DNA of 64,000 nucleotides from Spirogloea muscicola (Eukaryota > Streptophyta > Zygnematophyceae > Spirogloeales > Spirogloeaceae). Shown piece after piece: positions 9,271-20,499 of this stretch; positions within the stretch are counted from its first letter, which is position 1; every line of letters begins with the position of its first letter. The stretch lies in NCBI GenBank assembly GCA_009602725.1, contig WELB01000064.1:425751-489750 (forward strand), in the 5' to 3' direction. The position numbers were made by a program, and so were the translations under genes. The notes beneath the pieces are model-generated. The model was not told the origin of the DNA. It was given only the letters and a program-made list of their open reading frames with translations, and did not search any database.

Positions 9271-10950
9271 TTCCTCCCCACTTAGATGTTCACGTCCTCG
9301 GGAACAAGGACACAGTACGTAAGAAGAAACCGTAGATTACTTGCCACGGGTGCCTTAAGAAGTACGACGCAAAGGAGGGAGCTTCTTTGCAAGATATCTG
9401 CGGAGGATGGACGGCCAATGGGCAAGATGGCCCGAAGGTTCCCACGCGTTGTGCTCTCAGGCCCATAGCCTAGCCACTTTACAAGATTCTCGTGGGACTT
9501 ACGTTGCCCACGGAGTCTGTCGCGGTGAGACAAGATCTCCTCCACCTCAAATTCTTCCTTATCCTCAACGACAAGGGAAGGTGGGACGGTTGGACACGAC
9601 CATCCGCATGGAGTGGCTCGAGCTGGGACACATGGAATACTCTGTGGACTTTCCATTGTACCCGAGTATCCAGCTCATATGTGACCTTGCCGACCAGGCG
9701 CACTACACGAAAGGGTCCAACCACGTTGGCAGCAACTTAAGAGTGCCTACAGCCCGCATGGAGAGATGCTGTGTGTTAAGAGCACATGAGCACCCACGTT
9801 GAAGGATATATCACGACGACGTCGATCATCATACTGCTTTTGCCGTTGCTGGGCAATCTCCAAGCATTTCCTAGCCCTCCGCTGAGCTTCCAGGAGGTTG
9901 CCGGTAAAAGTTACTGCGGCCGGCACACATTTCGGCTTCCCCACCTGTCAAGGTGCTGGGGGACGCTGACCGTAGTTAAGGAAGAAGGGCGTCGTTTGGT
10001 GGACTCACGGAAGGCGTCGATCACAGCTGTACTCCGCTGGAGCAAGATACTCATCCCAGTCACTTTGGCTGGGGTTTACAAAGTGCCTTAACATGTCCGG
10101 CAAAACCCGATTCATCCTTTCCGTCTGACCATCTGCTTGAGGGTGGAAAGCCGTGGACATGGAGTGCTGGGTGCCAATCAGCCTGCCTGCACACTTCTTG
10201 CCAGAAGTGCCCCGTAAAGCGAGGGTCGCTGTAGTGAATCCTCGCCCTACATACACATGCAGTTAGGGTGAGCAGTCCTTATTGGGTTCGGCCTCAGAGT
10301 ATTTAGGGGCCAACCCACTACACAGTGAAGCACTAGCGCAAAGGCGCAGCGGAAGATAGGCCCCGTGGCGCAGCCGAGCGGCGGCGACTCCACCTCCTGG
10401 GCGCAGGCCGGCGCAGCAGGCCCCGCAGCGGAGTGCGGCGGCAGCTGCAGCGGCGAGCAGCGGCAAGGCTGCTCTGGGCTTCACTGGCTTCAACTGTCTG
10501 TTGAGCCTCAGCCCCCAAGGCTCCTTGTGCTTCCCCGTGCCACCCCCTCTCCAGGGGTGTGAGCAGGTTCGCCCCAAGGCCCGCCTTGCGGCGGGCCCCA
10601 AGATCTTCCGGTTTGAACCGGCGAATCATCGAGGGGTATTTCGAATGGCGGGACCCGCCTCCGGGCGGGCCCTTGCGCGCCCAGCTAGCCCGCCACCTGG
10701 CGGGCCCCTTGCGGGCCAAGCTGGCCTGCCACCTGGCGGGCCCACTTGTCCCAAAAGAGTTCGGTCATATAATGCAACAGAGCCATATGGCTTAACCAAA
10801 CGGCTGATTCATTACAGTCGCGGTCAGACACGATTCGCTTGGGGACTCCGTGCAGTTTCCACACTCAAGCCACGAAGACCAGCAATTTCCTTGGCCGACA
10901 CCTTTGTGGTCGTAGGCACAAAATGCGCCATTCCACCCAGACGATCCAGG
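9271..10950 (-). pseudogene. Ty3/gypsy integrase-chromodomain remnant
   Basis: Read right to left: part of the integrase core (KMAHFVPTTTKVSAKE-like, then VSDRDPRF), interrupted at 10229 by a solo LTR; then the AFHPQxDGQTERMN block (about 10170-10120); the C-terminal WVGPFRVVRLVGKV segment (about 9720); and a chromodomain (EEFEVEEILSHRD ... [10 protein letters not shown], about 9600-9450). It ends in a polypurine tract (9271-9284, complement of TTCCTCCCCACTTA). Several frameshifts are present. The chromodomain places it in the chromovirus branch. Gag, RT and RNase H are absent: the 5' LTR is fused straight to integrase. Confidence 0.85.
10230..10816 (-). repeat. Solo LTR-B with GTCGC target-site duplication
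   Basis: A 587-bp LTR-B in minus orientation starts TGTAGTGAATCC and ends TTCATTACA. It is flanked by GTCGC at 10225-10229 and 10817-10821. Both flanks are integrase sequence that becomes continuous at the SDRDPRF motif when the LTR is ignored, proving insertion into a pre-existing pol. Absence of internal sequence means LTR-LTR recombination after insertion. Confidence 0.92.
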
Positions 10951-11313
10951 GTGAAGCGCGCGTGAAGCGCACTTACCGGAACCATTTGCCTCCTACAAAC
11001 GGGGGAACGTTACAGCTGCTGCTGTCTGCTGCCCAGCTCGTCGCAGCAGCCCGTCGCTGCGAACATCGCCGGCTCTCCGAAAATGCCACGGTTGCGCCCC
11101 ATCTGGGGCCAGCTATTACCCCAGACCCTCCGTAGATTCGCCTTCTGGCGGCGTCTCAGGCTAAGACTTCCGCTGTGCTATGTGATGCACTTGAGTACAC
11201 CGTGTGCGTTGGCGCTCCACTATGTAGGGGCGTAGTTCCTTAAACCCCGTAGGTTCGGATTCAATAAGGACGTACTTATCCCCAACTGCGTGTATAGGGA
11301 TTACGACGTCACA
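10951..11313. repeat. Two LTR-C fragments in opposite orientation
   Basis: 10951-11014 is the first 64 bp of LTR-C in minus orientation, ending in CGTTACA. It is directly followed by 11015-11313, the R-U5 half of LTR-C in plus orientation (CTTCCGCTGTGC, then AATAAGGACG, ending GACGTCACA). This head-to-tail fusion of oppositely oriented halves cannot come from one simple insertion. Confidence 0.7.
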
Positions 11314-11318
11314 CTGTG

Positions 11319-11456
11319 TGTAATGAAGCGGCTGTTTGGTTTAAGCCACACGGCTCTGTTGACATTACATAACCGACTATTTAGGCCAAGTGGCCCGCCC
11401 GCCAGGTGGCGGGCTGGCTTGCCTGGCAAGTGCCCCGCCCAGAGGCGGGCCCTGCC
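11319..11456 (+). repeat. LTR-B 5' fragment, plus orientation
   Basis: Begins TGTAATGAAGCGGC, as the LTR-B starts at 32782 and 37675, and follows that family for 138 bp to the CGGGCCC block. There it is replaced by an oppositely oriented LTR-B (11457-12038). No target duplication links the two, so the rest was lost. Confidence 0.75.
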
Positions 11457-12038
11457 TGTAATGAACTCGCCCCTACACACGCAGTCAGGGTGAGTCGTCC
11501 TTGTTAAGTCGGCTGTAGGGGGTTTAGGAACCAAACCACTACACGGCAAAGCACTAGCGCATAGCGCAGCGGAAGACAGGCCCTGTGGCGCCGCCGTCCG
11601 GGGGCGACTCCACCTCCTTGGCGCGAGCCAGCAACTGGCCCTTTACGGGCGCAGCCACGGACTCCCCGCAGCGAGCCCCGCAGCAGGCTGCGGCGGGGCG
11701 GCGGCCGCAGCGGCGAGCAGCGGCAAGCCTGTTCCTGGGCTTCACCGTCCGAACTCCTCGTCGAGCCTCAGCCCCCAAGGCTGCTCGTGCTTCCCCGTGC
11801 CACCCCCCCTCCAGGGGTGTGAGCGGGTCGCCCCAAGGCCCGCCTTGCGGCAGGCCAAAGGTCCTCCCTTGAACGTGTGGATCCTGGCGAGGGTATTTTA
11901 GCACGGGCGGGGCCCGCCTCTGGGCGGGGCACCTGCCCGGCAAGCCAGCCCGCCACCTGGCGGGCCACTTGTCCCAAATGGCCGGTCATGTGATGCCAAT
12001 AGAGCCATGTGGCTTAACCAAACGGCTGGTTCATTACA
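11457..12038 (-). repeat. LTR-B, complete, minus orientation
   Basis: A 582-bp LTR-B starts TGTAATGAACTCGCC on the plus strand and ends TTCATTACA. On its right the protease coding sequence of the minus-strand element stops abruptly after VTLADGHPT, so the LTR lies in or next to pol. The flanks (CTGCC and GGTGG) do not match, so one flank was deleted or rearranged. Confidence 0.8.
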
Positions 12039-13666
12039 GGTGGGGTGGCCATCGGCCAATGTCACTCTAGGTAGACCATCTGCTTGCAATGCCAGAGTGG
12101 AGCACACCACATCCCTTTTGACGAAGGACACTGAGGCCCCTGAGTCTATGAGGATCCTAATTGGTGCCGCAGCAACCAGCCCCTCAAAAAGCATAGTGTG
12201 TCACCCATGGACACTGCCAAGGAATGGGGTGCGAGCCACTTAAACCCTGACCGCTGTCAGGTAATGCCTACGCTGAGTAGCTCCGACACCACCCTAAGGA
12301 GCCTGTATCCCGCCTCGTGCGAGCACAATAGCGACATCCCCAGCGGAGCTCGATCATCCACGCCTCGTTTCTGTGGCACAATGAAGAACAGAATTTCTTC
12401 AGGCCGACGGCACTCAGGCCAGCTCAAATAGACATCAGCAGCCACTTTCAAGTCATTGTGGGCAACCCACACCAATAGAGGCCCTCCGTCCTCCAAACCT
12501 TGCAACAAATCAGAAATGGAGCGCACAACCGGTACTTTGGTTGACGGGCAAGCAATGCCAGCAAGATCAAACAGCTCAAGTGCTTCTGGCTGAATGAGAT
12601 GGCTCTCAGAGGCAAGGGTCACGCACTCACGGTTGCCCTTGAAATTTCCCTTGTCCCGGCCTATATGGCGCTGTGGACGTGGCCGCGATGAAGACGGACC
12701 TGCCGCCGGGCAGTCTCGAATCTGGTGGGTCTTATCTCCGCAGCCATAGCAGCCACCACCACCTTGCTCGCGCAACTTCTGGAAGCCGCCTTCACCCCTG
12801 CCACGCGTGGCTTCTGGAAGCTGCCGTGGGACGAGCGTTCTGGCCCTCCTTAGGGTGAAACCGCTTTCTGCCACGATCTGCCTCCGCCGACCTCCCTGCC
12901 TCCAGCAGGGGACGTTTGCCACGCCCCAGATCCGGCGTGCTGACCACCTTCCTGGCGTGCTCGACCTTCTTCGATAAGTCCGTGAACGCCTTGGTGGTAG
13001 CGGGGTCCGTCGCCACCCACGAGCGCATGTCGAACGGCAGCGTAGCCTTGAAACGTTGGCACTGGTCGATTGCCTGCATAGGCTCATTCCTCAGCTTGGA
13101 GATGAGCAGCCTGAAACGGTGCATGTAGGGTTCAAAGTCGGCGCTCCGCTCGCTTCCCATGCGAAGCGCATCCAGCTCGTCACGGGCTCGCAGCTCCGCA
13201 TGTGGGTCGCCGTACGCCGACATCAGCTGCTCAGCGAAGAACCCCGAATCTTTGTACTCGGCTAGCTTCTTGGCCTTCTTGATGGAGTCCCACCACTCAC
13301 GAGGCTCCCACGCGAGGTAAGTCGCCCACAGCGACACCAATGCCGTCGCGTCCGCCATCTTGGTGTCAAACCACTTGGCCATCTCGCTCAGCCAATACTG
13401 CAGCCCACCGCGATCGTCCTCTCCGGTGAACTGGCGGGGTGGGTAGGCCGTTGCACGCCCATGCCTTCGATTGCCGGCGCTCTTGCGCACCAGATGCATC
13501 GCGGCATTGGACTCTTGCGCATGCCGCTGTCCCGCGCGGAGCTGGGCGATGGTGGTGCCGTGCTCCTCGCACATCCGCTCAAGCAGGCGGTAAAGCCCCT
13601 CCGGAACTGGGTCCGTTGCAGCCTGGACTGCCGCCAGGTCCTGCGTAAGGAGTGCAACGCGGTGCA
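12039..13666 (-). pseudogene. Ty3/gypsy gag-protease remnant
   Basis: On the minus strand from about 13660: a gag with LTQDLAA..., PREWWDSIKKAKKLAEY and HRFRLLISKLRNEPM; a frameshift near 12800; an intact CCHC zinc knuckle (CYGCGDKTHQIRDC near 12735); a long linker (SISDLLQGLEDGGPLLVW); and a retropepsin with LIDSGASVSF near 12145. It parallels the gag-PR of the LTR-B element at 33830-36098 and belongs to that lineage. It is flanked on both sides by LTR-B pieces facing in different directions, and RT onward is missing. Confidence 0.85.
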
Positions 13667-13886
13667 TGTAATAAACCAGCCGTCTGGTTAAGCCACATGG
13701 CTCTGTTGGCATTACATGACCGACTATTAGGGCCAGGCGACCCTCCAGCTGGCGGGCTGGCTGGCCGGGCAAGTGGCCCGCCCGGGTGCGGGCCCCGCCC
13801 GTCCTTAGAATACCCCTCGCCAGGATCCGCCCGTTCAACGGAAGATCTTTGGGCCCGACGCAAGGCGGGCCTTGGGGCGACCCGAA
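13667..13886 (+). repeat. LTR-B 5' fragment fused to LTR-A
   Basis: Begins TGTAATAAACCAGCC and follows LTR-B to the CTTGGGGCGA block, where it switches without a gap to LTR-A sequence (GGCGGCGCCGC onward). The left end abuts the start of the minus-strand gag. The junction looks like a recombination or template-switch join between families. Confidence 0.75.
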
Positions 13887-15012
13887 CAGCAAGGCGGCGC
13901 CGCAGGGCGCCGCTCGGCTCGCGCCGCAGGCTGGCCGCCGTTGGCCGCCACTGGCCGCCACTTCAAGAAGGAAGCCGCGTGGCCTGGCGACGTACTAGAT
14001 TCCCCTTGTCAGGCCCCGCCTTCTCGAAGGAGGGCCCTGAGACGAACCTCCTAGAGACCCTGGGGAGGGTGGCACGTGAAGCACTACAAGTAGGGCTGAG
14101 AGCAGACTCGGATAACCCGGGTCAACCTCAGTGAAGCCCGCGAGAGAGAGGCGCAGCCCTGCTGCTGCCTGCTGCTGCAGCCCGCCGACGCAGCCCTGCT
14201 GCTGCCTGCTGCTGCAGCCCGTCGCCGCATCCCGTCGTCGCGGATCTTCATCGGCTCTCTGTAAGTAAGTCTGTGACTGCGGTCGCTGCCCCGTACCTGA
14301 GAGGTGAGCTGCTGCCTGTCGGCAGCATCTTAGGGTAAGACTTCCGCTGTGTGAAACACGTGGTGCTTTACTGTGCTGGGGTTTGTTTCTGAACCCCAAT
14401 TGTAAGGATCTCGCCCTACACACGCAGTTAGAGAGAGCAGTCCTTATTGGGTTCGAGCATAGGGAGTTTAGGGGCCAATCCACTACACAAGGAAGCACTA
14501 GCGCATAGCGTAGCGGAAGACAGGCCCTTTGGCGCCGCCGTCCGGCGGCGGCTCCACCTCCTGGGCGCAGGCCGGCGCAGCAAAGGCCCCGCAGCAGAGT
14601 GCGGCGGCGGCTGCGGCGGCGAGCAGCGGCAAGGCTGCTCCTGGGCTTCCCGGGCTCGAACTGATTAATGAGCCTCGGACCCCAAGGCTCCTTAGTGCTC
14701 CCCCGGGCAACCCCCCCTCCAGGGGTGTGAGCGGGTCGCCCCAAGGCCCGCCTTGCGGCAGGCCAAAGGTCCTCCCTTGGACGGGTGGATCCTGGCGAGG
14801 GTATTTTAGCACGGGCGGGGCCCGCCTCTGGGCGGGGCACCTGCCCAGCAAGCCAGTCCGCCACCTGGCGGGCCACTTGTCCCAAATGGCCGGTCATGTG
14901 ATGCCAACAGAGCCATGTGGCTTAACCAAACGGCTGGTTCATCACACCAATGACCGAAACCAATAAGGACGTCCTAACCCCTACCTGTCTGTATGGGGCT
15001 TAGGACGCTTCA
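13887..15012 (+). repeat. LTR-A (5'-truncated), split by a solo LTR-B
   Basis: LTR-A sequence runs from 13887 to 14400, is interrupted by the LTR-B at 14401-14946, and resumes at 14947 to end GACGCTTCA at 15012, two bases before a primer-binding site. It therefore acted as the 5' LTR of the gag remnant that follows. Its first third was replaced by LTR-B (13667-13886). Confidence 0.8.
14401..14946 (-). repeat. Solo LTR-B with CCAAT target-site duplication
   Basis: A 546-bp LTR-B in minus orientation (TGTAAGGATCTCG ... TTCATCACA) is flanked by CCAAT at 14396-14400 and 14947-14951. It lies inside an LTR-A whose sequence is continuous across the insertion. This is a clean solo LTR and shows LTR-B activity later than that LTR-A. 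Confidence 0.93.
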
Positions 15013-15013
15013 T

Positions 15014-15025
15014 TGGTATCAGAGG
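15014..15025 (+). promoter_or_regulatory. Primer-binding site (initiator tRNA-Met type)
   Basis: TGGTATCAGAGG one base after the LTR-A end. It fits priming by the CCA-terminated 3' end of plant-type initiator tRNA-Met, with a mismatch at the last base. The same site recurs at 25251, 33335 and, inverted, 16552-16563. Confidence 0.85.
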
Positions 15026-15560
15026 TGTCCTTGCATCTGACTAGCCTCGTCATACGGCTGCAGTGCAAGATTCCTTCTGCTGTACTGGTACTGATTAGTC
15101 CTTTGCGACTTGAGTTCTCGTGCCAGAGTGTATCCGTGGGTCTGCATCGCCGGGTTGACTGGTGCTGTCCATCCTATCGCTTGCCGTATCCACGTGACCG
15201 GGGTCGGCGATGGCTGCAGATCCTCCATCACCCCGAGCAGCAAGCCGTATTGCCAGGTCAGTACATAACTGTGTAACCTTCTGCGGTCGGCGGATTGCCT
15301 GCCGTGTGGCAAGGAGTTGAAACCGACCGCCGCTGGGCGGCGAAGGCTGACAGTCTGCCAGAGGCTGGTCCGTACTTCAGTCCTTTATTCTCCCTCAGTT
15401 GCTCGTACGGCTCGCGATATGGGGGAATGATTGGTGCGCTGCCATGGTTGCTCTGCTTTTCCGGGGCCCCGGCCTAGCTCAGTATCATTGTGGTAGTATT
15501 GTCTCGGCTGTTGTTCCCTACGCTAGCCGCTGACTTGATCTCTCAGTGTGTTGGTGTAGA
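15026..15560 (+). other. Retroelement untranslated leader
   Basis: Aligns by eye with 25263-25806, the leader of the complete LTR-A element, sharing the TGCATCTG, CTGCGGTCGGCGGATTGCC and CTGACTTGATC blocks. No protein is encoded. It joins the primer site to the gag start at 15561. Confidence 0.7.
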
Positions 15561-16177
15561 ATGGAGTCAGCGGACTCAAGTGCACCACCCAGCCCCCCTC
15601 CGCCAACCGTACCTCCTCCTGAAGTCGAGGATGTTGTCAACGACCTAGCGCAGCTCCGTACACCTAGCCCGGAGGGGCTGACTTCTGGAGAGGTGCGACG
15701 CCTTGCGCGTCTGAAGGAGCAGCTGGAGACTGCCGTTCCCGGTGGGGAATCGCTGGCGAATCTGCTGTGTGCCGAGATTCGGACCCTGATTGCCCGGGTG
15801 TGTGCGGGTGAAGAACGGATCCAACGCCTCAAAGCGAAGGTCAGCCATGGCGCTAGGCTGGGCCGTGCCCAGCCATGCCAACCTGCCAAGTTCAGTGGGC
15901 AGGGCAATCTTGCAGCGGGTTGCGGGAAATGTTGGCGTGGTTCGTCCTGTGCGAGGCGCCATCGGCGTCGCGAGTCGGCATTGCTGCCACGTACCTGACC
16001 GGTGATCCTGCCACGGGGTGGGAGTCTGTGAAGCTATCCTCTATCCCCAGCATTGTTCACACGTGGAATTTCTTCACAAGATCGCTGACATCTATGTACG
16101 GTGAGGTGCATGCGAAGTTGAAGGCCAGCAATGAACTCGCCGCCATCCGCATGCGCGGTGACGATTTCGAAGACTAG
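15561..16177 (+). pseudogene. Truncated LTR-A gag
   Basis: ATG at 15561 begins MESADSSAPPSPPPP, the same start as the gag at 25807. The frame holds to about 15900, then shifts, continuing as FVLCEAPSASRVGIAATYL and FFTRSLTSMYGEVHAKL before ending at a TAG (16175-16177). There the sequence changes to an inverted LTR-B leader. No zinc knuckle or pol follows, so this is the stump of a 5' LTR-leader-gag segment. Confidence 0.8.
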
Positions 16178-17104
16178 GCAAGCAAGGCAGCGCACAAATC
16201 CACACCTCAATCAACAGGCAGGCAGACAGCCGCAATGTGACCAAGACCGATGCTCGCGAGCAACGCTGGGCACACGACTGACCTCACCACACAAAGCTGC
16301 AAGCCCAAGCTTCACCTCAAAAGGAGCGAACGCAGCAAGTGGTCCTGGAGGATCAGTCCGCAATGTGGCGTTGGTCGTTGCCGGCTCGGCGCAAAGATGC
16401 CTCTGCACCCGGCGCGTCAGAGGAGCCGTCCCACGGACCAACGTCTGGCAAGCACTTCAACTTTGACAGAAAAAGTCAGGCCAGAATATCAAGGAGATCC
16501 TTGCATCATCAGCGAGCACAAAAAGTCACAAGCACGATGGATGCAAGACCACCTCTGATACCAATTGTAACGAATCTCGCCCTGAACACGCAGTTAGAGG
16601 GAGAGAGTCCTTATTGTATTCGAGCATAGGGAGTTTAGGAGCCAACCCACTACACAAGGAAGCACTAGCGCATAGCGCAGCGGAAGACAGGCCCTGTGGC
16701 GCCGCCTCGACGGCTACTCCAGCTCCTGGGCGCAGGCCGGCGCAGCAGGCCCCGCAGCGCCGTGCGGCGGCGGCTGCGGCGGCGAGCAGCGGCAAGGCTG
16801 CTCCAAGGCTTCCTCGGCTCGAACTGATTGTGGAGCCTCTGCCCCTGAGGCTCCGAGGTGCTTCCCCGTGCCAACCCACCTCCAGGGGTGTGAGCAGGTT
16901 CGCCCCAAGGCCCGCCTTGCGGCAGGCCAAAGGTCCTCCCTTGGCCGGGCGGATCCTTGAAGGGTATTTCCGGACGGGCGGAGCCCGCACCCGGGCGGGC
17001 CACCGGCCAGCCAGCCTGACAGCTGGCAGGGCACCTGGCCCAAATAGTCGGTAATGTAATGCCAACAGAGCCATGTGGCTTAACCAGACGGCTGTTTCAC
17101 TACA
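16178..17104 (-). mobile_element. LTR-B 5' LTR plus leader, minus orientation, truncated
   Basis: On the minus strand: LTR-B from 17104 (TGTAGTGAAACAGCC) to 16566, the primer site TGGTATCAGAGG (16563-16552), and a leader (16551-16178) matching 33347-33720. Gag is absent; the leader stops against the plus-strand LTR-A gag. It is the 5' end of a second LTR-B element whose body was deleted. Confidence 0.8.
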
Positions 17105-17896
17105 ACGTGGACACGCAGCGGAATACCTTGCCCTGAGGCGCCGCCGACAGGCGGCGACTCGCCTCTCGGTACGGGCCAGCAGCTGTCCCCCGAGGGAGCA
17201 GCCACAGCCTACCTTCAGGAGAGCCGATGAAGAACCGCAGGGACGGGTTGCGGCGTTGGGCTGCAGCAGCAGGCAGCAGCAGGCCTGCGTGGACGAGCTG
17301 CGGCAGCAGGCGGCAGCAGGGCTGCGCGCCTCTCTCTGGCGTGGGCTTCGCTCACTTGGACCGGTGCCCGGAGGCTGGTCTCAGCCCTACTTATAGTGCT
17401 TCATGTGCCACATTCCCCAGGGGTCTATGGGAGGCTCGCCTCAAGGCCCACCTCGAGAAGGCGGGCCCTACAGGGAAATACGGTCGTGAGGGCGGTGGCG
17501 CCGCCCTGCGCGGCGCGGTGCCGCCCTGCGCGGTGCCGCCCTACGCGGTGCCGCCCTGCGCGGCGCCGCCAGGCGCGTCACAGAGCTACACGCGTCACAG
17601 GTATGTCACTACGAGTCCGGCGGCCATGAGGTGCCGCTCACCGGTGCGGCGGACATGCCGCCGACGAGCGCGTCGCGGTGCCACCCTGCGCGGTGCCGCC
17701 CTGCGCGGCGTGGTGGCAATGGCCCGGGGCCCGGGCGGCCCTGCACCGACAGCTCCGGCGAGCCGCGGTGAGCCGCGTCTCACTTGCCGCGTGTCGCCCA
17801 CGTGTCGCACGCCAACGATACCGGGGCCGCGTGCCGTTACCACGCGTTAGAATTCAACCCACGGTTAAACGTCACGTAACGGATTGGGACGTTACA
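17105..17896 (-). repeat. LTR-A, minus orientation, truncated
   Basis: Read on the minus strand it starts TGTAACGTCCCAATCC at 17896 and follows LTR-A, including its CGCGCAGGGCGGCAC tandem part (17500-17580), to the GCTGCGTGTCCACGT block. It is then cut by LTR-B at 17104. It also truncates the RT sequence that begins at 17897. Confidence 0.78.
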
Positions 17897-18077
17897 TCGG
17901 CGGTCGCCGCCATACGTCCTATGTATCGACTGAGTCCTCTCGAATTTGCGAGATGCAATCCCAAGTGGAGGATTTGCTAAAGAAAGGGCATATTGAGCCC
18001 TCCCAGTCGCCGTACGGTGCACCAATTCTCTTCGTTAAGAAGAAAGATGGTAGTCTTCGAATGTGCATCGACTATGC

Positions 18078-19175
18078 TGTAACATCCCTGCCCCTAATCA
18101 CACACTTAGGGTCAGAGTGTCCTGGTTTAGATTCAAGCATAGGGTGTTTAGGAGACAACTCTAATATTGAAGAAACGCCAACGCACATACGCGCACAGAG
18201 CGCAGCGGAAGTCTTACCCTGAGGCGCCGCCCTAGGGCGGTGACTCTACCCATAGACTTACAGAGAGCCGGCGGGGCCCGCCTCGACGAGCTGCGGCGAC
18301 GGGCTGGGCAGCAGGCGACAGCAGCCGAGCTATAGCATCCCTGTCCAGAGAGCCGGCGGGGCCCGCAGCGACGAGCTGCGGCGACGGGCTGGGCAGCAGA
18401 CGACAGCAGCCGAGCTATAGCATCCCTGTCCAGAGAGCCGGCGGGGCCCGCAGCGACGAGCTGCGGCGACGGGCTGAGCAGCAGACGGCAGCAGCAGAGC
18501 TGTGGCGGCGGCGGCGGCAGCAGGCAGCAGCGGGGCTGGCTAGGCGGCAGCGGGGCTGGCTAGGCAGCAGCAGGGCTGTGTCTCTCTCGGCGCTGGTCGG
18601 ACCCCCGAGCCCGGCTAGGGCCTACTACTTAATAGCGTTCCCTCTGCCACCCCTCTCCGAGGGTGTGACGAGGGTCGCCCCCAAGGCCCTCCCCCGAAGG
18701 GGCGGGCCGGACGAAGGGGACACGGAGAGCGGCGCCTTGGGCGGCTCCAAGGAGGCGCGAAGCGGCGCCTTGGGGCGGCTCCAAGGAGACGCGAAGCGAC
18801 GCGTGAACGCGGCGCTATTGGACGGCGCGGAAGGGCACCTTGGCGGAGCCAATGAGGTACGACGGGGTGCCTTGTGCGGCATCAAGGGGGCGCGACGCGG
18901 AGCCTCGGGTGGCGCCGAGGAGGCGCGCAGCGGCGCATGGGGCGGCGCCTCGCGGCGCGAAGGGCCGCGGCGCCGAGGGGGCGGAGCACGTACGGTACGG
19001 AACGGGGCCTCGGGCTGCGGCGCCGGGGGCAGAGCACGTGCAGTATGGAACCAGGGCCGCGGGCCGCGGCGCCGGGGCGGAGCCGGGACCGTTGAGCGTT
19101 CCCCGTGACAAATACAAATACAAACATGTAAGATTACCCGCACCGTTGCCACCCCCAAACGGAGGGAACGTTACA
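18078..19175 (-). repeat. Solo LTR-D inside the RT domain
   Basis: About 1.1 kb starting TGTAACATCCCTG and ending AACGTTACA, the inverse of LTR-D. The RT frame is CIDY before and RALN after, continuous when the LTR is removed. Flanks are TATGC and ATCGC. The host should read CTATCGC, so a 5-bp duplication with one lost base in the left copy is likely. It contains three 85-bp tandem units (starts 18261, 18346, 18431), each holding GAGAGCCGGCGGGGCC. Confidence 0.85.
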
Positions 19176-20465
19176 ATCGCGCTCTAAACAAGTTCACCGT
19201 CAAGAACCGGTTATCGTTGCCGAATTGATGATCTGTTCGATCGTCTCGCAGGAGCTAAAGTGTTCAGCTCTCTTGATTTGCAAAGCGTCTATCACCAATT
19301 TCGCATTACCCCTGAGGAAATACCGAAGTCGGCGTTCCGTACGCCAATCGGCCACTTCCAATTTAAAAGTGCTCAGTTTTGGCTTGACCAATGCACCTTC
19401 CACATTTCAGGATGTTATGACAAAAGTCTTTGGCCCCTCACTATACGTTTTCGTGCTGGTCTACTTGGATGATATTCTGGGGTTCAGTAAAACGCCTGAA
19501 GATCACGTGCGGGACCTGCGGCAAGTGCTGCAGCTGCTCCGTGAAACCAAGTTGTATGCCAAGAAATCCAAGTGTGCCTTTAAGCAGCCCGAGCTGGCAT
19601 ACTTAGGGCACGTAGTGGGCAAAGACGGGGTTCGCGTCGACTGCAGTAGTAAAGGACTGGCCGGTGCCAAAGAATGTGCCAATGTTGCGTTCCTTCTTAG
19701 GATTCCCGAAATATATTCGCAAGTTCCTGCAAGGATACAGAAGTATGGCCTCTCCTCTTACGAAGCTCACTCGTAAGGACGTGCCCCGGGGGTGAACGTC
19801 CGAGTGCCAGAAGGCATTCGAAGATATAAAACGGGTCCTGATTAATCCACCCGTTTTGGCTTTGCCTCGAGAAGGCGTGCCATATGATGTAATTAGTGAC
19901 GCCTCATTGATCGGTTTTGGTGCCGTTCTCTTGCAGGAGGGTCACCCCGTAGCATATGAGAGTCGCCTGCTTCGTCCAGCAGAGCGCAACTATACTAGGG
20001 GGGAGCAAGAGCTCCTTGCTATTGTGCACGCCCTACGTGTGTGGCGCTGCTGTCTCGAGGGTGTTTAATTTATGTACGGTCGTAACGGATCATTGCCCGT
20101 TGACCTACTTTCACACACAACAGCATTTGAGCAGGCGTCAAACAAGGTGGGCAGAGTTGTTGGCCATATTCCATTTTCAGAGGGTGTACCGCCCTGGAAG
20201 ATTGAATGTTGCGGACCCGGTGAGCCGCAACATTGCAGGGGCTGATGTGTCTTGCACGCTACAGGGGTTCAAACCGCAGACGTGCGGCCTACTCGTGGAG
20301 CTGCGCGGCAGCCCACCACCAACCTCTCTGAGCTGTATGTGCGTATTCGTAATGGGTATAGCACCGACCCATGGTATGCAGATGCAACCAATACACGCAC
20401 ACTTGTGTCTGACCAAGATTTCTGGTGGCGAGGGGACGCCATTGCAGTTCCTGACTGCAATGCCC

Positions 20466-20499
20466 TAGGGTTTAGGTTTGGGGTTTAGGGTTTAGGGTA
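20466..20499 (+). repeat. Interstitial telomeric repeat inserted in pol
   Basis: Four to five TTTAGGG-type units (some imperfect) sit between the PDCNA codons and the start of the integrase finger. The homologous copy at 29045-29090 has TTGCGCAGCAG in their place. The tract therefore replaced or was added to known coding sequence, as expected for telomere-sequence capture at a double-strand break. Confidence 0.9.
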
